From: Anaerolineae bacterium
Lineage (GTDB): Bacteria; Chloroflexota; Anaerolineae; 4572-78; J111
Assembly: GCA_023382535.1 (NCBI GenBank)
Contig: JAHDWA010000012.1
Span: 157,849-221,848, forward strand
DNA: 64,000 bases
Direction: 5' to 3'
The notes beneath the pieces were generated by a model that saw only the letters and a list, made by a program, of their open reading frames with translations, had not been told where the DNA came from and did not search any database. The translations under genes and the position numbers were made by a program. This document shows positions 35,447 through 44,266 of this stretch, in pieces. Each line of letters begins with the position of its first letter. Position 1 is the first letter of the stretch.

Positions 35447-36699
35447 TTCAGGATGGCTTGAATCATCCCCCGTTTGCCGTTGACCCGCCATTCAGCGTCC
35501 GCCTGATCCAATTGTTCGGCCAGGCCGGGCGGCAGGCCGACGATGGGGTCAGATTTGAGGGTGCGCAGGGCCACAAACGGCACGGGAAAATAAGGAATGG
35601 CGGCTGTGATCGGTACTGTTGTCGGCCAACGGCTGTCCCCCAGCAGCCGCCGGTAGTTGGCGTCGCCCTTGATGATGACCAGCCAGGCTCGACTCAACTC
35701 GGCCTGCAGCTCTGGAGGAATTTCCCAGAAAAAGCGGCTGCTGTTCCAGAACAAATCGGGCCGGATGTGCAGGCGCTCTTGGACCTGATAGCTTTCCAAA
35801 CGCTCGGCCAGGACGCTGAATTCGGGATCTCCCTGGGCTTTGATTGCCGCCAGGGTCAATTCGACGTCAGGCAGCGTTGTATCGGAGACAAAGGTGGGAT
35901 GGGCTTTTACGTGCAGGGTAATTTGCCCGGCCCAATTATATCGCAGCAAAAAGTCAACCAGGGCCAAATCCATCAGGAGCTCCGTGCCGGCGTTGTCGCA
36001 GATGAAATCAACCCGACCGCCGACCGTTGACTGCTGACCGCTGCTCCCCTGCAAGTGTGTAAGCACCGCCTCCGTATCGTCTACCAGCAAATTCTCCTGT
36101 TCAGTAATGATGACAATCTGCCCTCCGGCCACCTCGGCCACTTTGGTATAACTCAAATCGGCGCGATTGCCCCATAGGCAGTGGTGCAGCAGCGCGCCGA
36201 GACTGTCTGCGGAATTATCGGGGGCGTGGTTAAGAGCGGCCGCCAGCACCTGCCAGGTGGCCCGGTTTTGCAGTTCTGCCTGTTTGCGCGGCAGGAAAGG
36301 ATCAATGCCAATGCAGCGCCTCGCCTCGCCTCTCTCCTCATTTCCTCCAAAATAACCGGCCGCTTCGACCAATCGGCGATAGATGAAGGCCTCGGCAAAA
36401 TACCAGGGAATATCCAACCAGGTTCGGCCTTGATAAGGTTTCCAGGCTGCGGTCCAACTGGGACCATCCGGGGCCACCGTTTCCAAGGGACGAACAGGAT
36501 GATTGAAGACAAGTTCATTGTACAGGCTTTGAATCGCTTGAACAATGCCCTCTGGATACTGCCCGGCGTGGTCGTCCAACACATTTTGAATAATGACTGG
36601 AAAGCGCGTGGTCATTGTGTGGTGGGCAAACGAGCCGGGTTCGCCGGTCATTAAAGGGGGAGGAGGGCTGCCAGGATCGAATTTCGTATAATCACTCAT
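35425..36699 (-). CDS. DUF89 / ARMT1-type damage-control phosphatase
   Basis: 424 residues of the ARMT1-like DUF89 group, metal-dependent phosphatases that remove harmful sugar phosphates such as fructose 1-phosphate in eukaryotes. Seen: helical N-terminal part (GSFAHHTMTTRFPVIIQNVL, WLDIPWYFAEAFIYRRLVEA), the core metal motif FICDNAGTELLMDLALVDFLL (about 224-244; Asp and Asn ligands), DLFWNSSRFFWEIPPEL and VIIKGDANYRRLLGD (C-terminal Asp ligand). This layout is the eukaryote-like subfamily rather than the small prokaryotic one. It stands opposite rhaB and near enzymes that make ketose 1-phosphates, which fits a metabolite-repair role; this link is inferred. Promoter not identified in the 184-bp gap upstream. 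Confidence 0.85.
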   Translation of the reverse strand: MSDYTKFDPGSPPPPLMTGEPGSFAHHTMTTRFPVIIQNVLDDHAGQYPEGIVQAIQSLYNELVFNHPVRPLETVAPDGPSWTAAWKPYQGRTWLDIPWYFAEAFIYRRLVEAAGYFGGNEERGEARRCIGIDPFLPRKQAELQNRATWQVLAAALNHAPDNSADSLGALLHHCLWGNRADLSYTKVAEVAGGQIVIITEQENLLVDDTEAVLTHLQGSSGQQSTVGGRVDFICDNAGTELLMDLALVDFLLRYNWAGQITLHVKAHPTFVSDTTLPDVELTLAAIKAQGDPEFSVLAERLESYQVQERLHIRPDLFWNSSRFFWEIPPELQAELSRAWLVIIKGDANYRRLLGDSRWPTTVPITAAIPYFPVPFVALRTLKSDPIVGLPPGLAEQLDQADAEWRVNGKRGMIQAILKKQEGQV

Positions 36700-36883
36700 A
36701 ATTATTCCAAAAGATCAGCGGGATACCAGCAGGATTTTTCTGCTGTGCGCCGAATTAATAGCTGTAATCCTCTACCAAGAAATCATGAACCAACAAGGGA
36801 GTAGTCTACCATCATCATTACGAGGACGCAATACATGACCTTTTGTCCGACTTTTCAAAAAGGGGGGTGCAGCATTTCTTATT

Positions 36884-38890
36884 CTACTTCATCAAACGCG
36901 GATTGCCCATCGCCTTGGCCCGGATGCGGTAAGTGTCCAGGCCATCAGTTAATTCTTCAATCACAACCTGGGGATTGTCGGCCCCGGCGCGAAGGGCTGC
37001 ACCGAGGGCATGCTCCTGGCTCAAAGCGCGGGCGTAAGCCAGGGCGGCGCTGGCTTCCTCGAACTTGGACCGGCTCTCACCCGTTTGCACGTAATAGCCA
37101 ATTACCTCCAGCCCTGAACTCGACAGGCGCGGGTACACCAGCGCCTCTTCCGTGACCATGACACTTCCGGCCACCGCCCCGACCGCGTTGGCTACTTGGT
37201 GGTATTCAGGCAAAATCAAATCGGTGTGGAGGACTTCGGCTACCGCCGGCAAAAAAATATTGGCCGGCGCCCCGATGCCGATGATCGGCTGGCGCAGTCG
37301 GAACTGCGTCTCCAGGTGGGGGTGGGTCGGGCGCAGGCTGTTGTCAAAGAACCAGCGGCCCAGGTCACTATCCTTAGGTAGGGTTGGCGGGTGCAGGGTT
37401 TTGCCGCTGAGAAAAGTGACAATAGCGTGGACGATCATCCCGGTCATCTGTGACCAGACCTGCCGGCGCAGTTCAGCCAGGTCGCGGAAGAGGAAGAGGC
37501 AAAATATATCTGCAGCTACTGCCGCCGTTTCAACCTCCCAGGGCGTATATTTACCCTCGAGGTGCAGCAGGTCGGTCGGGGTCAGGCCCGCCTTGCCAAT
37601 GACTTCCTGGCGCAGCAGTTCACGGCCGCCAAGTTGGGCGACGTGCAGCAAGTTGAGCCGCTTGAGAATTTCCGGCAGTGGTTGGGGGCCATCCCGCAAA
37701 ATATTAACCAGTTCTCTTTCCTGGGCCGTTTTGACCAGACCCTCATTCTGCGGTTCACGCAGCAGGTACCAGTACTCCAGCCAATCCGGGCTGGCCTGCT
37801 CCCAGGTTCGTCGCGACAGGGCGTTGAGTCGTTGCTTAATTTGCGGGTACTGCCAGGCCAGGTAAGCCAGCGGCGCGACCCGCTCCGGGCCAATCGCCAG
37901 CTCCTTTTCGCGGCTGAGGGCCAGGTGACTGTCGCCGCCCAGGGCAATGGAGAGCAGGTTGGCTGCCTTGACCGCAGTTTTGTAGCTGCCCACGCTGGCC
38001 CCTTCTTCGCTGATTGCCACCTGTCCGTGCTGAACCAGGGCAATATCGGTCGTCGTGCCGCCAATATCTACCACCAGGGCGTCGTCCAGGTTGGAGAGGA
38101 AACGTCCCCCGATGGCGCTGGCCGCCGGGCCGGAGTGAATCGTCTCGACCGGGGTCCGAGCGGCAAATTCATCACTCATCAACGTACCGTCACCCCGGAC
38201 GACCATAAGCGGCGCGTCAATCCCGCGGCGTTCCATCGCCCGCCGCACCGCGATAACAAAATCTTGCAGCACGGCCAGCAGCGAGGCGTTGAGCGCAGCG
38301 GTCGTGGCGCGTTCCACCGAGCCGAGCTTGGTCGAAAGCTGGTGCCCCAAAACGATGGGCAGGTCGCATATGCGGGAGACCGCCTGATAGACCCGGTTTT
38401 CATGCTCCGGGTTGAGAGGGCTAAAGTAGCTGGAGACGGCGATGGCGTCTACCTGGTCTTTGATCTGGCCGGCTTTGGCCAGGATGCCCGGTAAATCGAG
38501 CGCGGCCTGTTCCCGGCCATACAGGTCGTGTCCGCCGGCAAAGTAGGAGTAAGTGGGGGTGGCAAAGCGACCTTCCATTTTGAAGGAGGCAATCAGGTCG
38601 GGGTCATAGCCGATCAGGAAAAGGGCCACCCGCTTGCCCTTACCTTCGGCGATGGCGTTAGTGGCCAGGGTGGTCGAGATGGAAACCATTTTAATGGCCG
38701 CCGGGTCCTCAATGCGGATGCCCTCGATGACCTTTTCGATGCCAATGGAGAAGTCGCGCTTGGTGGTCAGGCTTTTGTGAGAAGCCAGGACTTGCCGGGA
38801 GTGATATTCCAGCAGCACGCCATCGGTGTAGGTGCCGCCGGTGTCAATACCGAGGACCAGGGCGTTGAGGGGATTGTCATGAGGGGTCAA
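36884..38890 (-). CDS. Hydantoinase/oxoprolinase HyuA-type ATPase
   Basis: 668 residues of the ASKHA superfamily, with the hydantoinase A N-terminal domain (GIDTGGTYTDGVLLE, about 15-29) and the main hydantoinase/oxoprolinase domain (VVDIGGTTTDIALVQHGQ, about 270-287; HSGPAASAIGG; GGDSHLAL). Family members couple ATP hydrolysis to opening of five-membered lactam rings (hydantoins, 5-oxoproline) or form acetone carboxylase-like subunits. The usual HyuB partner is not in the window. It is the last gene of the MttB cluster, 84 bp after mttB with a repeat hairpin between. Possible roles: ring opening of an N-methyl hydantoin before demethylation, or an accessory ATPase; both are inference. The start is a TTG without strong Shine-Dalgarno. 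Confidence 0.85.
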   Translation of the reverse strand: MTPHDNPLNALVLGIDTGGTYTDGVLLEYHSRQVLASHKSLTTKRDFSIGIEKVIEGIRIEDPAAIKMVSISTTLATNAIAEGKGKRVALFLIGYDPDLIASFKMEGRFATPTYSYFAGGHDLYGREQAALDLPGILAKAGQIKDQVDAIAVSSYFSPLNPEHENRVYQAVSRICDLPIVLGHQLSTKLGSVERATTAALNASLLAVLQDFVIAVRRAMERRGIDAPLMVVRGDGTLMSDEFAARTPVETIHSGPAASAIGGRFLSNLDDALVVDIGGTTTDIALVQHGQVAISEEGASVGSYKTAVKAANLLSIALGGDSHLALSREKELAIGPERVAPLAYLAWQYPQIKQRLNALSRRTWEQASPDWLEYWYLLREPQNEGLVKTAQERELVNILRDGPQPLPEILKRLNLLHVAQLGGRELLRQEVIGKAGLTPTDLLHLEGKYTPWEVETAAVAADIFCLFLFRDLAELRRQVWSQMTGMIVHAIVTFLSGKTLHPPTLPKDSDLGRWFFDNSLRPTHPHLETQFRLRQPIIGIGAPANIFLPAVAEVLHTDLILPEYHQVANAVGAVAGSVMVTEEALVYPRLSSSGLEVIGYYVQTGESRSKFEEASAALAYARALSQEHALGAALRAGADNPQVVIEELTDGLDTYRIRAKAMGNPRLMK

Positions 38891-38907
38891 GGCGTCTGCT
38901 ACTCTGG

Positions 38908-38971
38908 GGAGTAGGAAGTAGGGAGTAAGGAGTAATCAAATCCCTACTTCCTACTCCTTACTCCCTACTCC
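38908..38971. repeat. Heptanucleotide repeat hairpin (GGAGTAR)
   Basis: Left arm GGAGTAG GAAGTAG GGAGTAA GGAGTAA (38908-38935). Right arm carries four complementary heptamers CTACTTC CTACTCC TTACTCC CTACTCC (38944-38971). It lies between mttB and the HyuA-like gene. Confidence 0.85.
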
Positions 38972-38974
38972 TTT

Positions 38975-40477
38975 TTACACAAACATTCTCACGTCCAGCT
39001 CTTCGTCCTTGTGCCGGGCATCGGCCAGCTCACAGACGCGGCGGAGTTCGCGATACATCGCCTCGTCCAACAGCGGTTCGGTCTCGGTCTCCAGTATCTC
39101 GATGACCCGCTCGTGGACGCGCTCGTTAAAGCGTTTGCTGCCGCTCAAAGTCCAGTTTTCCCAATTCTGGCGGTCAAGCAGCCGGGGCCGCCAGATTTCG
39201 GTCTTGAAGCGCTCATAGGTGTGATCATGGTCGAGGAAGTGACCGCCGGGACCGACACTGTCCAGCACATCCAGGGCCTTGCTCTCGTCGGTGACGGGGA
39301 TACCGCGCAGAATACGCTTGACCATATCAATGATCTCGTCAGAGGCAACCATCATCTCCATCGAGCTGGTCAGGCCGGACTCGATGTAACCCACGTCGTG
39401 GATCATGTTGCCGCCGATGAGAGCCGCCGTGGCAATGTTGATGGTAGCTTCCATCGCCGCTTGCTCGTCAAAAATTTTGGCGTCGGAGCAGCCGGCCGTT
39501 TCATACATCGGCACATCCAGCCATTTGGTGATGTCAGTGTAACCGGCGCTGAGCAGGGCCATCTCCGGCGACCCGTAAGCCATAATCGTGGTCGCCATAT
39601 CCATGTTCGACAGCAGCCCGCCGATGATGAGCTGGGCGCCAGGCCGGCGCAACTGGCTCAGGACAATGCCAAACAGACTCTCGGTCAGGGCCTGGACCAG
39701 CAAGCCGGCCAGTGTCGTCGGGGCGGTGCCGCCAGCCATGGGGCATGGAGTGTAGACGAAGGGGATGTCGTGGTCCGAGGCGAAGATGAGCTTCTGCACC
39801 ACCTCGACCGAGTGACTCAGCGGTGAGACCGGCTCGATGTACAGCGAGAAACACGGCCCTTTGCGCCACTCCTCTTTGCCGCCGAGACGGATATAGGCCA
39901 TTTCCAGTTGGTCGCGGACGCCTTCCAGGTCTACGGCGGTGATGTTGATCGGCTTGTTGGTGCCTTCGAGCATGGCCAGATACTGCCAGCGGTCATAGGT
40001 GCCAACGGCAGTATCCTGGGTGATGCCCAGGGACATATGAAAATCAATATTGGGCAGCGCTTCGGCCAGCCGCGCGAAATTCTTGACATCCTTGTAAGTC
40101 GAGCGCCGCCGTTCGCCGGTATAAGGGTCGAGGGTGAAGGGGGTGTCGGAGCCGGACCCGAAGTAAATCTGGTTTTTGTAGAGTTCCATCCGATAGCTCC
40201 GGTCGGGACCCACCACATCTACCTTGCGCGGCAGAGTCGCCCGCGCCCGGTCTACCATCCAGGGCGGCATCTTCACCAGGTTGCTGTCCTCGCTGGTATC
40301 TTCGACGATAGCCCCGCCGGAGTAGGCTACTTCTACCCCTTCTTTGTCGTACACCCGGACGCCGGTCTCGGATAACACCCGCAGGGCAGCATAGTAGATG
40401 GCTTCAACTTCATCTTCGCTGAGCACCTGCAAGGTGGGTGTTGCGTTGACCTGGTAATTAGTTTTTCTAACCTGCAT
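38975..40477 (-). CDS. MttB-family (trimethylamine methyltransferase-like) methyltransferase 1
   Basis: 500 residues of the MttB superfamily, TIM-barrel enzymes that move a methyl group from a quaternary or tertiary amine to a corrinoid protein. Typical segments: LPNIDFHMSLGITQD, YTPCPMAGGTAPTTLAGLL, ETAGCSDAKIFDEQAAMEA, GNMIHDVGYIESGLTSSMEM, SVGPGGHFLDHDHTYERFK. The frame has no in-frame stop, so it does not encode pyrrolysine and belongs with the non-Pyl members, which in characterised bacteria use glycine betaine, proline betaine, carnitine or gamma-butyrobetaine. The substrate here is unknown. Downstream of a DUF1638 gene and a corrinoid protein on the same strand. Confidence 0.92.
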   Translation of the reverse strand: MQVRKTNYQVNATPTLQVLSEDEVEAIYYAALRVLSETGVRVYDKEGVEVAYSGGAIVEDTSEDSNLVKMPPWMVDRARATLPRKVDVVGPDRSYRMELYKNQIYFGSGSDTPFTLDPYTGERRRSTYKDVKNFARLAEALPNIDFHMSLGITQDTAVGTYDRWQYLAMLEGTNKPINITAVDLEGVRDQLEMAYIRLGGKEEWRKGPCFSLYIEPVSPLSHSVEVVQKLIFASDHDIPFVYTPCPMAGGTAPTTLAGLLVQALTESLFGIVLSQLRRPGAQLIIGGLLSNMDMATTIMAYGSPEMALLSAGYTDITKWLDVPMYETAGCSDAKIFDEQAAMEATINIATAALIGGNMIHDVGYIESGLTSSMEMMVASDEIIDMVKRILRGIPVTDESKALDVLDSVGPGGHFLDHDHTYERFKTEIWRPRLLDRQNWENWTLSGSKRFNERVHERVIEILETETEPLLDEAMYRELRRVCELADARHKDEELDVRMFV

Positions 40478-40490
40478 TGTAGACTCCTTT

Positions 40491-40552
40491 TAGCCGATAG
40501 CCGATAGCAGATGGCGGATGGCTGATAGCCATATCTGCTACCTGCTGTCTGT
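40491..40552. repeat. Heptanucleotide repeat (TRGCNGA), hairpin-forming
   Basis: Five units in exact phase: TAGCCGA TAGCCGA TAGCAGA TGGCGGA TGGCTGA (40491-40525), followed by a partly complementary arm ATCTGCTACCTGCTGTC (40533-40549). Confidence 0.8.
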
Positions 40553-40553
40553 A

Positions 40554-41252
40554 TTATCTCATAAACGCTTCCTGCCTGATTTCGCCGCCGGGTGGGACAA
40601 GCACAAAGTCGTCGTCAGCCTGGTCGAGCGCCGCCGCTATTGCAACCAGCCGGCGCACCAGATGATCGGAGCCGAGGACCTCTTCGTAGCGCATGCCCCA
40701 ACGTTCGCAAAAGCGGGCGATCTCCTGGGCCTGGGGACGATACTTTTCCAGGTCCTCCTGGCTGTGGGCGACCAGCGCCAGGCGCTGGTAATGCCGGTAT
40801 TGTTGGTCCATAATCCACATGGCGTCTTCGGCCCCATACTTGGGTACATACTCCTCGTACTCCTTGAGCGGATTGCTGCCCGACTCGAGCCAGCCTTTGG
40901 TCAGATAGTAGGTGCCGGGTTCAGTCTCAAACTCGCGCATGTAGTCCCGGCGAGAGCCAAGCAAAATGGCGATGCAGTCGTCCGTGCGGGGCACCAACAG
41001 CGTGTGCCGGCCCGCTTTGATCCCGTTCAGGCCGTTGCCGCACAGCCCGTAACCCAGGACCACCAGGCTCGGCCGCTCGATGCTGTCAATCGCCTCCTGC
41101 AAGGTCCAGGTTAACTTACTGGGGACACGATGGAGGCCGTAATCCAAAAAAGTCACCTGGCTGGCCAGGTCCGGGGGCAAGAGCTGTTCCAGCATGCTCT
41201 GCAGCACCCGGCAGGCGATGACCACAATCGGTACATTTTCCGCTGACGACAC
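40554..41252 (-). CDS. DUF1638 domain protein
   Basis: 232 residues of a conserved but uncharacterised family commonly found beside MttB and corrinoid genes. Visible features: VIACRVLQSMLEQLLP at the N-terminus, VTFLDYGLHRVP, the glycine-rich VVLGYGLCGNGLNGIKAG (about 84-101), VPRTDDCIAILLGSR, then YYLTKGWLESGSNP. The conserved Cys, Asp-Asp and His residues could bind metal or cofactor. The protein is soluble. It lies between the corrinoid gene (62 bp upstream) and mttB 1 (76 bp downstream). A role in corrinoid or methyl-group handling is a guess from neighbourhood only. Confidence 0.85.
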   Translation of the reverse strand: MSSAENVPIVVIACRVLQSMLEQLLPPDLASQVTFLDYGLHRVPSKLTWTLQEAIDSIERPSLVVLGYGLCGNGLNGIKAGRHTLLVPRTDDCIAILLGSRRDYMREFETEPGTYYLTKGWLESGSNPLKEYEEYVPKYGAEDAMWIMDQQYRHYQRLALVAHSQEDLEKYRPQAQEIARFCERWGMRYEEVLGSDHLVRRLVAIAAALDQADDDFVLVPPGGEIRQEAFMR

Positions 41253-41270
41253 AATTATTCCTCCGTACCC

Positions 41271-41313
41271 AGTGATCAGTAAACAGTAAACTGATAACGG
41301 ACCACTGACTACT
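41271..41313. repeat. Heptanucleotide repeat (AGTRAWC)
   Basis: AGTGATC AGTAAAC AGTAAAC TGATAAC in exact phase (41271-41298), followed by a complementary ACCACTGACTACTG arm, in the gap between the corrinoid and DUF1638 genes. Confidence 0.75.
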
Positions 41314-41314
41314 G

Positions 41315-41956
41315 CTATGCCGCCCCGGCAAATCGCTTGGCTAACTCAGCGCCTGCAGGCGCGTTGGAGCCATAGCCATCGGCGCCAATGCGCTTGGCGA
41401 ATTCCGCATCTACCGGCGCGCCGCCGACCATAACCTTGACCTTGTCCCGCAGGCCGGCTTCTTCGAGGGCTTTGATCGTGTAGCCCATCGAGCGCATCGT
41501 GGTCGTGAGCAAGGCCGACAGACCCACAATATCGGGTTGGTACTCCTTGATCGCCGCCACAAATTTCTCCGGGGCAATGTTAAAGCCCAGGTCAATGACT
41601 TCAAAGCCGGCGCCTTCACAGAGCATCCCAACCAGATTCTTGCCGATATCGTGCAGGTCGCCCTTGACCGTAGCGATGACAATTTTGCCAACAAGTTTGG
41701 CCCCGCTGGCGGTCAAATGAGGGCGCAGCACGCTTAATCCGGCCTGCATCGCCTCCGCCGACATCAGCACTTCGGGCACAAACATGTCGCCCCGCTTAAA
41801 ACGGGCGCCCACTTCGTTCATGCCCGCCACCATGCCGTTATCCAGAATGTCTTTGGGAGCTAGCCCCTGGTCCAGGGCTTTTTGAACCAGGGGAGGGGTC
41901 CGCTCTTTATTCCCTTCCAGAACAGCGGTAGCTAGCTGCGCGTATATTTCGCTCAT
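41315..41956 (-). CDS. Corrinoid protein of the MttB cluster (1)
   Basis: 213 residues, MtbC/MttC type. Cap domain 1-88, then the B12-binding domain with the cobalt-ligand loop GDLHDIGKNLVG (His about 104), ALLTTTMRSM, GGAPVDAEFAKRIGADGYG at the nucleotide-loop site. It accepts the methyl group from an adjacent MttB protein and passes it to a downstream methyltransferase (to tetrahydrofolate or CoM in known systems), none of which is in this window. Very similar in length and motifs to the corrinoid protein at 43594, suggesting a duplicated mttB-mttC pair. AGGAG precedes the ATG. Confidence 0.92.
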   Translation of the reverse strand: MSEIYAQLATAVLEGNKERTPPLVQKALDQGLAPKDILDNGMVAGMNEVGARFKRGDMFVPEVLMSAEAMQAGLSVLRPHLTASGAKLVGKIVIATVKGDLHDIGKNLVGMLCEGAGFEVIDLGFNIAPEKFVAAIKEYQPDIVGLSALLTTTMRSMGYTIKALEEAGLRDKVKVMVGGAPVDAEFAKRIGADGYGSNAPAGAELAKRFAGAA

Positions 41957-41975
41957 GGTGTTTCTCCTAAAATAT

Positions 41976-42049
41976 AGTAAACAGTTATCAGTGTGCCAGT
42001 TGTCAGTGATTGATTACTGACTACTGATTACTGATCACTGATTACTGAT
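41976..42049. repeat. Heptanucleotide repeat (AYYACTG)
   Basis: Five units in exact phase: ATTACTG ACTACTG ATTACTG ATCACTG ATTACTG (42013-42047). The left arm AGTAAACAGTTATCAGTG (41976-41993) is complementary in kind. The clearest array in the window. Confidence 0.85.
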
Positions 42050-43513
42050 TTAAGCCGTTTCTCTAACCCGCTCCTCGGCCGCTGCCAAAACTTCCCGGAT
42101 GACTCTTTCCGTTTCCGGCTTGAGGGGCGAGGGCTGATGGCTGGCCAGAATGTCGTGAACGCGGCCAATGGCGCGATCCCGCATGGTCGTCCGGCCCATC
42201 ATCTCCCACTCCTCAAAGTTGCGCCGGTCGCACAGCTTGGGATACCAAAATTCAGACTTGAAGTAGCGGCGGGTGTGCGGCTCGCGCAGGTAATGGCCGT
42301 TGGGGCCGACGTGATGGATAACGTCCACCGCCAGAGTGTCCTCGTTCACCTCAATGCCGCGAGTGATGCGGCGCGAGTAGCCGATGGCCTCGTCCATCAT
42401 GGCCAATTGAAAGACCGAGCCGGTCATGGCGCTCTCGGTGTAGCCGACATCGTGGCAGAGATCGCCGCCGGTAAGGGCGGAGAAGAAGCAGGACAGCGAA
42501 CCTTCGATGGCGGCCTGCTCGTCGAAGGTTTTGGAGTCGGTGCAGCCGCCGGTTTGCCAGAGGGGCAGGCCGGCGTAATGGGCCAGCTCGGTCAGGCCGG
42601 CCATCATCAGCGACAGTTCCGGCGCGCCGTAGGAAAGGATCATGGCGCTCATATCCATCACCGACAAGACGCCGCCCATGATGAAGGGGAGACCGGGCTG
42701 GATCGCCTGGGCCAGGGTCAGACCCATCCACGACTCAGCGGCGGCCTGCGTAATGATCCCGGCAGCGGTCACAGGGGCAGTCCCGCCGGCAATCGGACAG
42801 GGCGTAAAGACCAGCGGGACGCGCTGCCGGGCGGCGAAGATGAGCTTGTCTATGGCCTCAAAGGTGCTGACCAGCGGCGACAGCGGCTCGCAGTAATGGA
42901 CGTAATTGGGGCGTTTTTCAAAGGCGGCCGGCCCCCCGGCTTCGGTTACAGCGATTTTGTGAATGTCCGCCGAATCGAAGCGGTCATAAGACCAGGCCAC
43001 AATCGGTTTGCTGGTGTTGGGGAACATGCCGGCAAACTCGTAAGTAGCGCCCAAGCTGTAATGCACGTCGCCGACCGTGCCCAGTGACTCGCAGAAGTCA
43101 ATATTGGGCAGCGCATCCACCACCCTGGCGACGAGAGGCACATCTGCCCTGACATAGGGCCGCCGTTCCATCGTCTCGACGTCAATGAAGTTCGGACAGG
43201 TGGGGCCAGGGCCAAAATGCGCCCGCCCTGGGCCAATATGAATGTTGTGTTTAGGATTGCCGTCGCGGGCAAAGAGGGTAAAGCTGCGCGGGGCCAGGGC
43301 CAGCGAGCGTTTGACCAGGTAGGAGGGGAGCTGCACCCGCAAACCGTCTACCCAGGCCCCGGCCTGTTTCAAAATGTCGCGCGCTTCGTCATGATGCACT
43401 TCCAGGCCGGTATACTCCAGGAGGTGAAGCACCCCCTCAAACAATTCTTGTAACTGGTCGTTGGACAGCATCTGAAAACGCACGCCGGAATTAATGCGAT
43501 AGTTTGTCCTCAT
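42050..43513 (-). CDS. MttB-family methyltransferase 2
   Basis: 487 residues from the ATG at 43513, chosen because AAGGAGG lies eight bases before it; an in-frame ATG seven codons upstream would place the Shine-Dalgarno inside the gene. MttB superfamily features: LPNIDFCESLGTVGDVHYS, FTPCPIAGGTAPVTAAGII, QTGGCTDSKTFDEQAAIEG, GDLCHDVGYTESAMTGSVFQ, HVGPNGHYLREPHTRRYFK. No internal stop, so no pyrrolysine. It differs clearly from the other two MttB proteins, so the three may demethylate different amines. It lies between two corrinoid genes. Confidence 0.92.
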   Translation of the reverse strand: MRTNYRINSGVRFQMLSNDQLQELFEGVLHLLEYTGLEVHHDEARDILKQAGAWVDGLRVQLPSYLVKRSLALAPRSFTLFARDGNPKHNIHIGPGRAHFGPGPTCPNFIDVETMERRPYVRADVPLVARVVDALPNIDFCESLGTVGDVHYSLGATYEFAGMFPNTSKPIVAWSYDRFDSADIHKIAVTEAGGPAAFEKRPNYVHYCEPLSPLVSTFEAIDKLIFAARQRVPLVFTPCPIAGGTAPVTAAGIITQAAAESWMGLTLAQAIQPGLPFIMGGVLSVMDMSAMILSYGAPELSLMMAGLTELAHYAGLPLWQTGGCTDSKTFDEQAAIEGSLSCFFSALTGGDLCHDVGYTESAMTGSVFQLAMMDEAIGYSRRITRGIEVNEDTLAVDVIHHVGPNGHYLREPHTRRYFKSEFWYPKLCDRRNFEEWEMMGRTTMRDRAIGRVHDILASHQPSPLKPETERVIREVLAAAEERVRETA

Positions 43514-43533
43514 CAAGAGACCTCCTTTCTGCA

Positions 43534-43598
43534 TAGCGGATGGCCGATAGCTGATGGTTGTTACCTCCTATCTGCTATTGCATCTGCTACCTGCTATA
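43534..43598. repeat. Heptanucleotide repeat hairpin (TRGCNGA, second copy)
   Basis: TAGCGGA TGGCCGA TAGCTGA (43534-43554), then complementary CTATCTGCTATTG and CTGCTACCTGCTAT on the right. Same unit type as at 40491. Confidence 0.75.
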
Positions 43599-44235
43599 CT
43601 ACGCCTACAAATTTCTTGACCATTTCCACGGCGGCGGCGGCGTTCGAGGCATAGCCGTCAGCGCCAATTTGCTCCGCAAATGACCCGGTTACAGGCGCAC
43701 CGCCGATGATGATTTTCACCCGGTCGCGCACGCCGGCTTCTTGCAGCGCCTTGATCGTCTGTTCCATGGACCGCATCGTCGTGGTGAGCAGGGCCGACAT
43801 CCCGACCACATCGGGTTCAAACTCCTTGACGGCCTTGACAAAGTCCTCGGGCGCGATATCTTTGCCCAGGTCTTTGACCTCGAAGCCGGCGCCCTCACAC
43901 ATCATGCCGACCAGATTCTTGCCGATGTCGTGCAGATCGCCCTTGACTGTACCCAGCAGAACCTTGCCCCGCATCTTAACCCCACTTTCGATCAGCAGCG
44001 GCTTGAGCAGGTCCATCGCGGTTTGCATGGCCCGGGCCGAACGCAAGACTTCCGGCACAAAGACGTTGCCGGCCCGGAATTGGACCCCGATATGATCCAT
44101 CCCTGGCATTAAACCCTCGTTGAGGATTTGTTGAGCGTCCAGGCCGCCATCTATGGCCTCTTGAGTCAATTTCGTTATATCCTTAAAATTGCCCTCGATG
44201 ACGGCGGTGGAGAGTTTTGATAGTATTTCACTCAT
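43594..44235 (-). CDS. Corrinoid protein of the MttB cluster (2)
   Basis: 213 residues, MtbC/MttC type, with the loop GDLHDIGKNLVGMMCEGAGF carrying the cobalt-ligand histidine, VGMSALLTTTMRSMEQ and GGAPVTGSFAEQIGADGYA. The cap domain fills the first 88 residues (GMDHIGVQFRAGNVFVPEVL). Placed directly after mttB 3 (56 bp, with a double hairpin between) and before mttB 2. AAGGAG precedes the ATG. Highly similar to the corrinoid protein at 41315, consistent with duplication of a methyltransferase-corrinoid pair. Only the first MttB/corrinoid pair shows no extra accessory gene. Confidence 0.92.
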   Translation of the reverse strand: MSEILSKLSTAVIEGNFKDITKLTQEAIDGGLDAQQILNEGLMPGMDHIGVQFRAGNVFVPEVLRSARAMQTAMDLLKPLLIESGVKMRGKVLLGTVKGDLHDIGKNLVGMMCEGAGFEVKDLGKDIAPEDFVKAVKEFEPDVVGMSALLTTTMRSMEQTIKALQEAGVRDRVKIIIGGAPVTGSFAEQIGADGYASNAAAAVEMVKKFVGVV

Positions 44236-44266
44236 GGTTGATTTCTCCTTTGAAAATAAACATGTA

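Noticed and set aside
37562..38494. Long plus-strand open frame of about 310 codons inside the HyuA-type gene
   Set aside because: It is antisense to a well-recognised gene, with low-complexity composition and no family resemblance; it is a shadow caused by GC-rich codons.
40491..42049. CRISPR array
   Set aside because: The repeats are heptamers in unbroken tandem with no spacers and no cas genes nearby.
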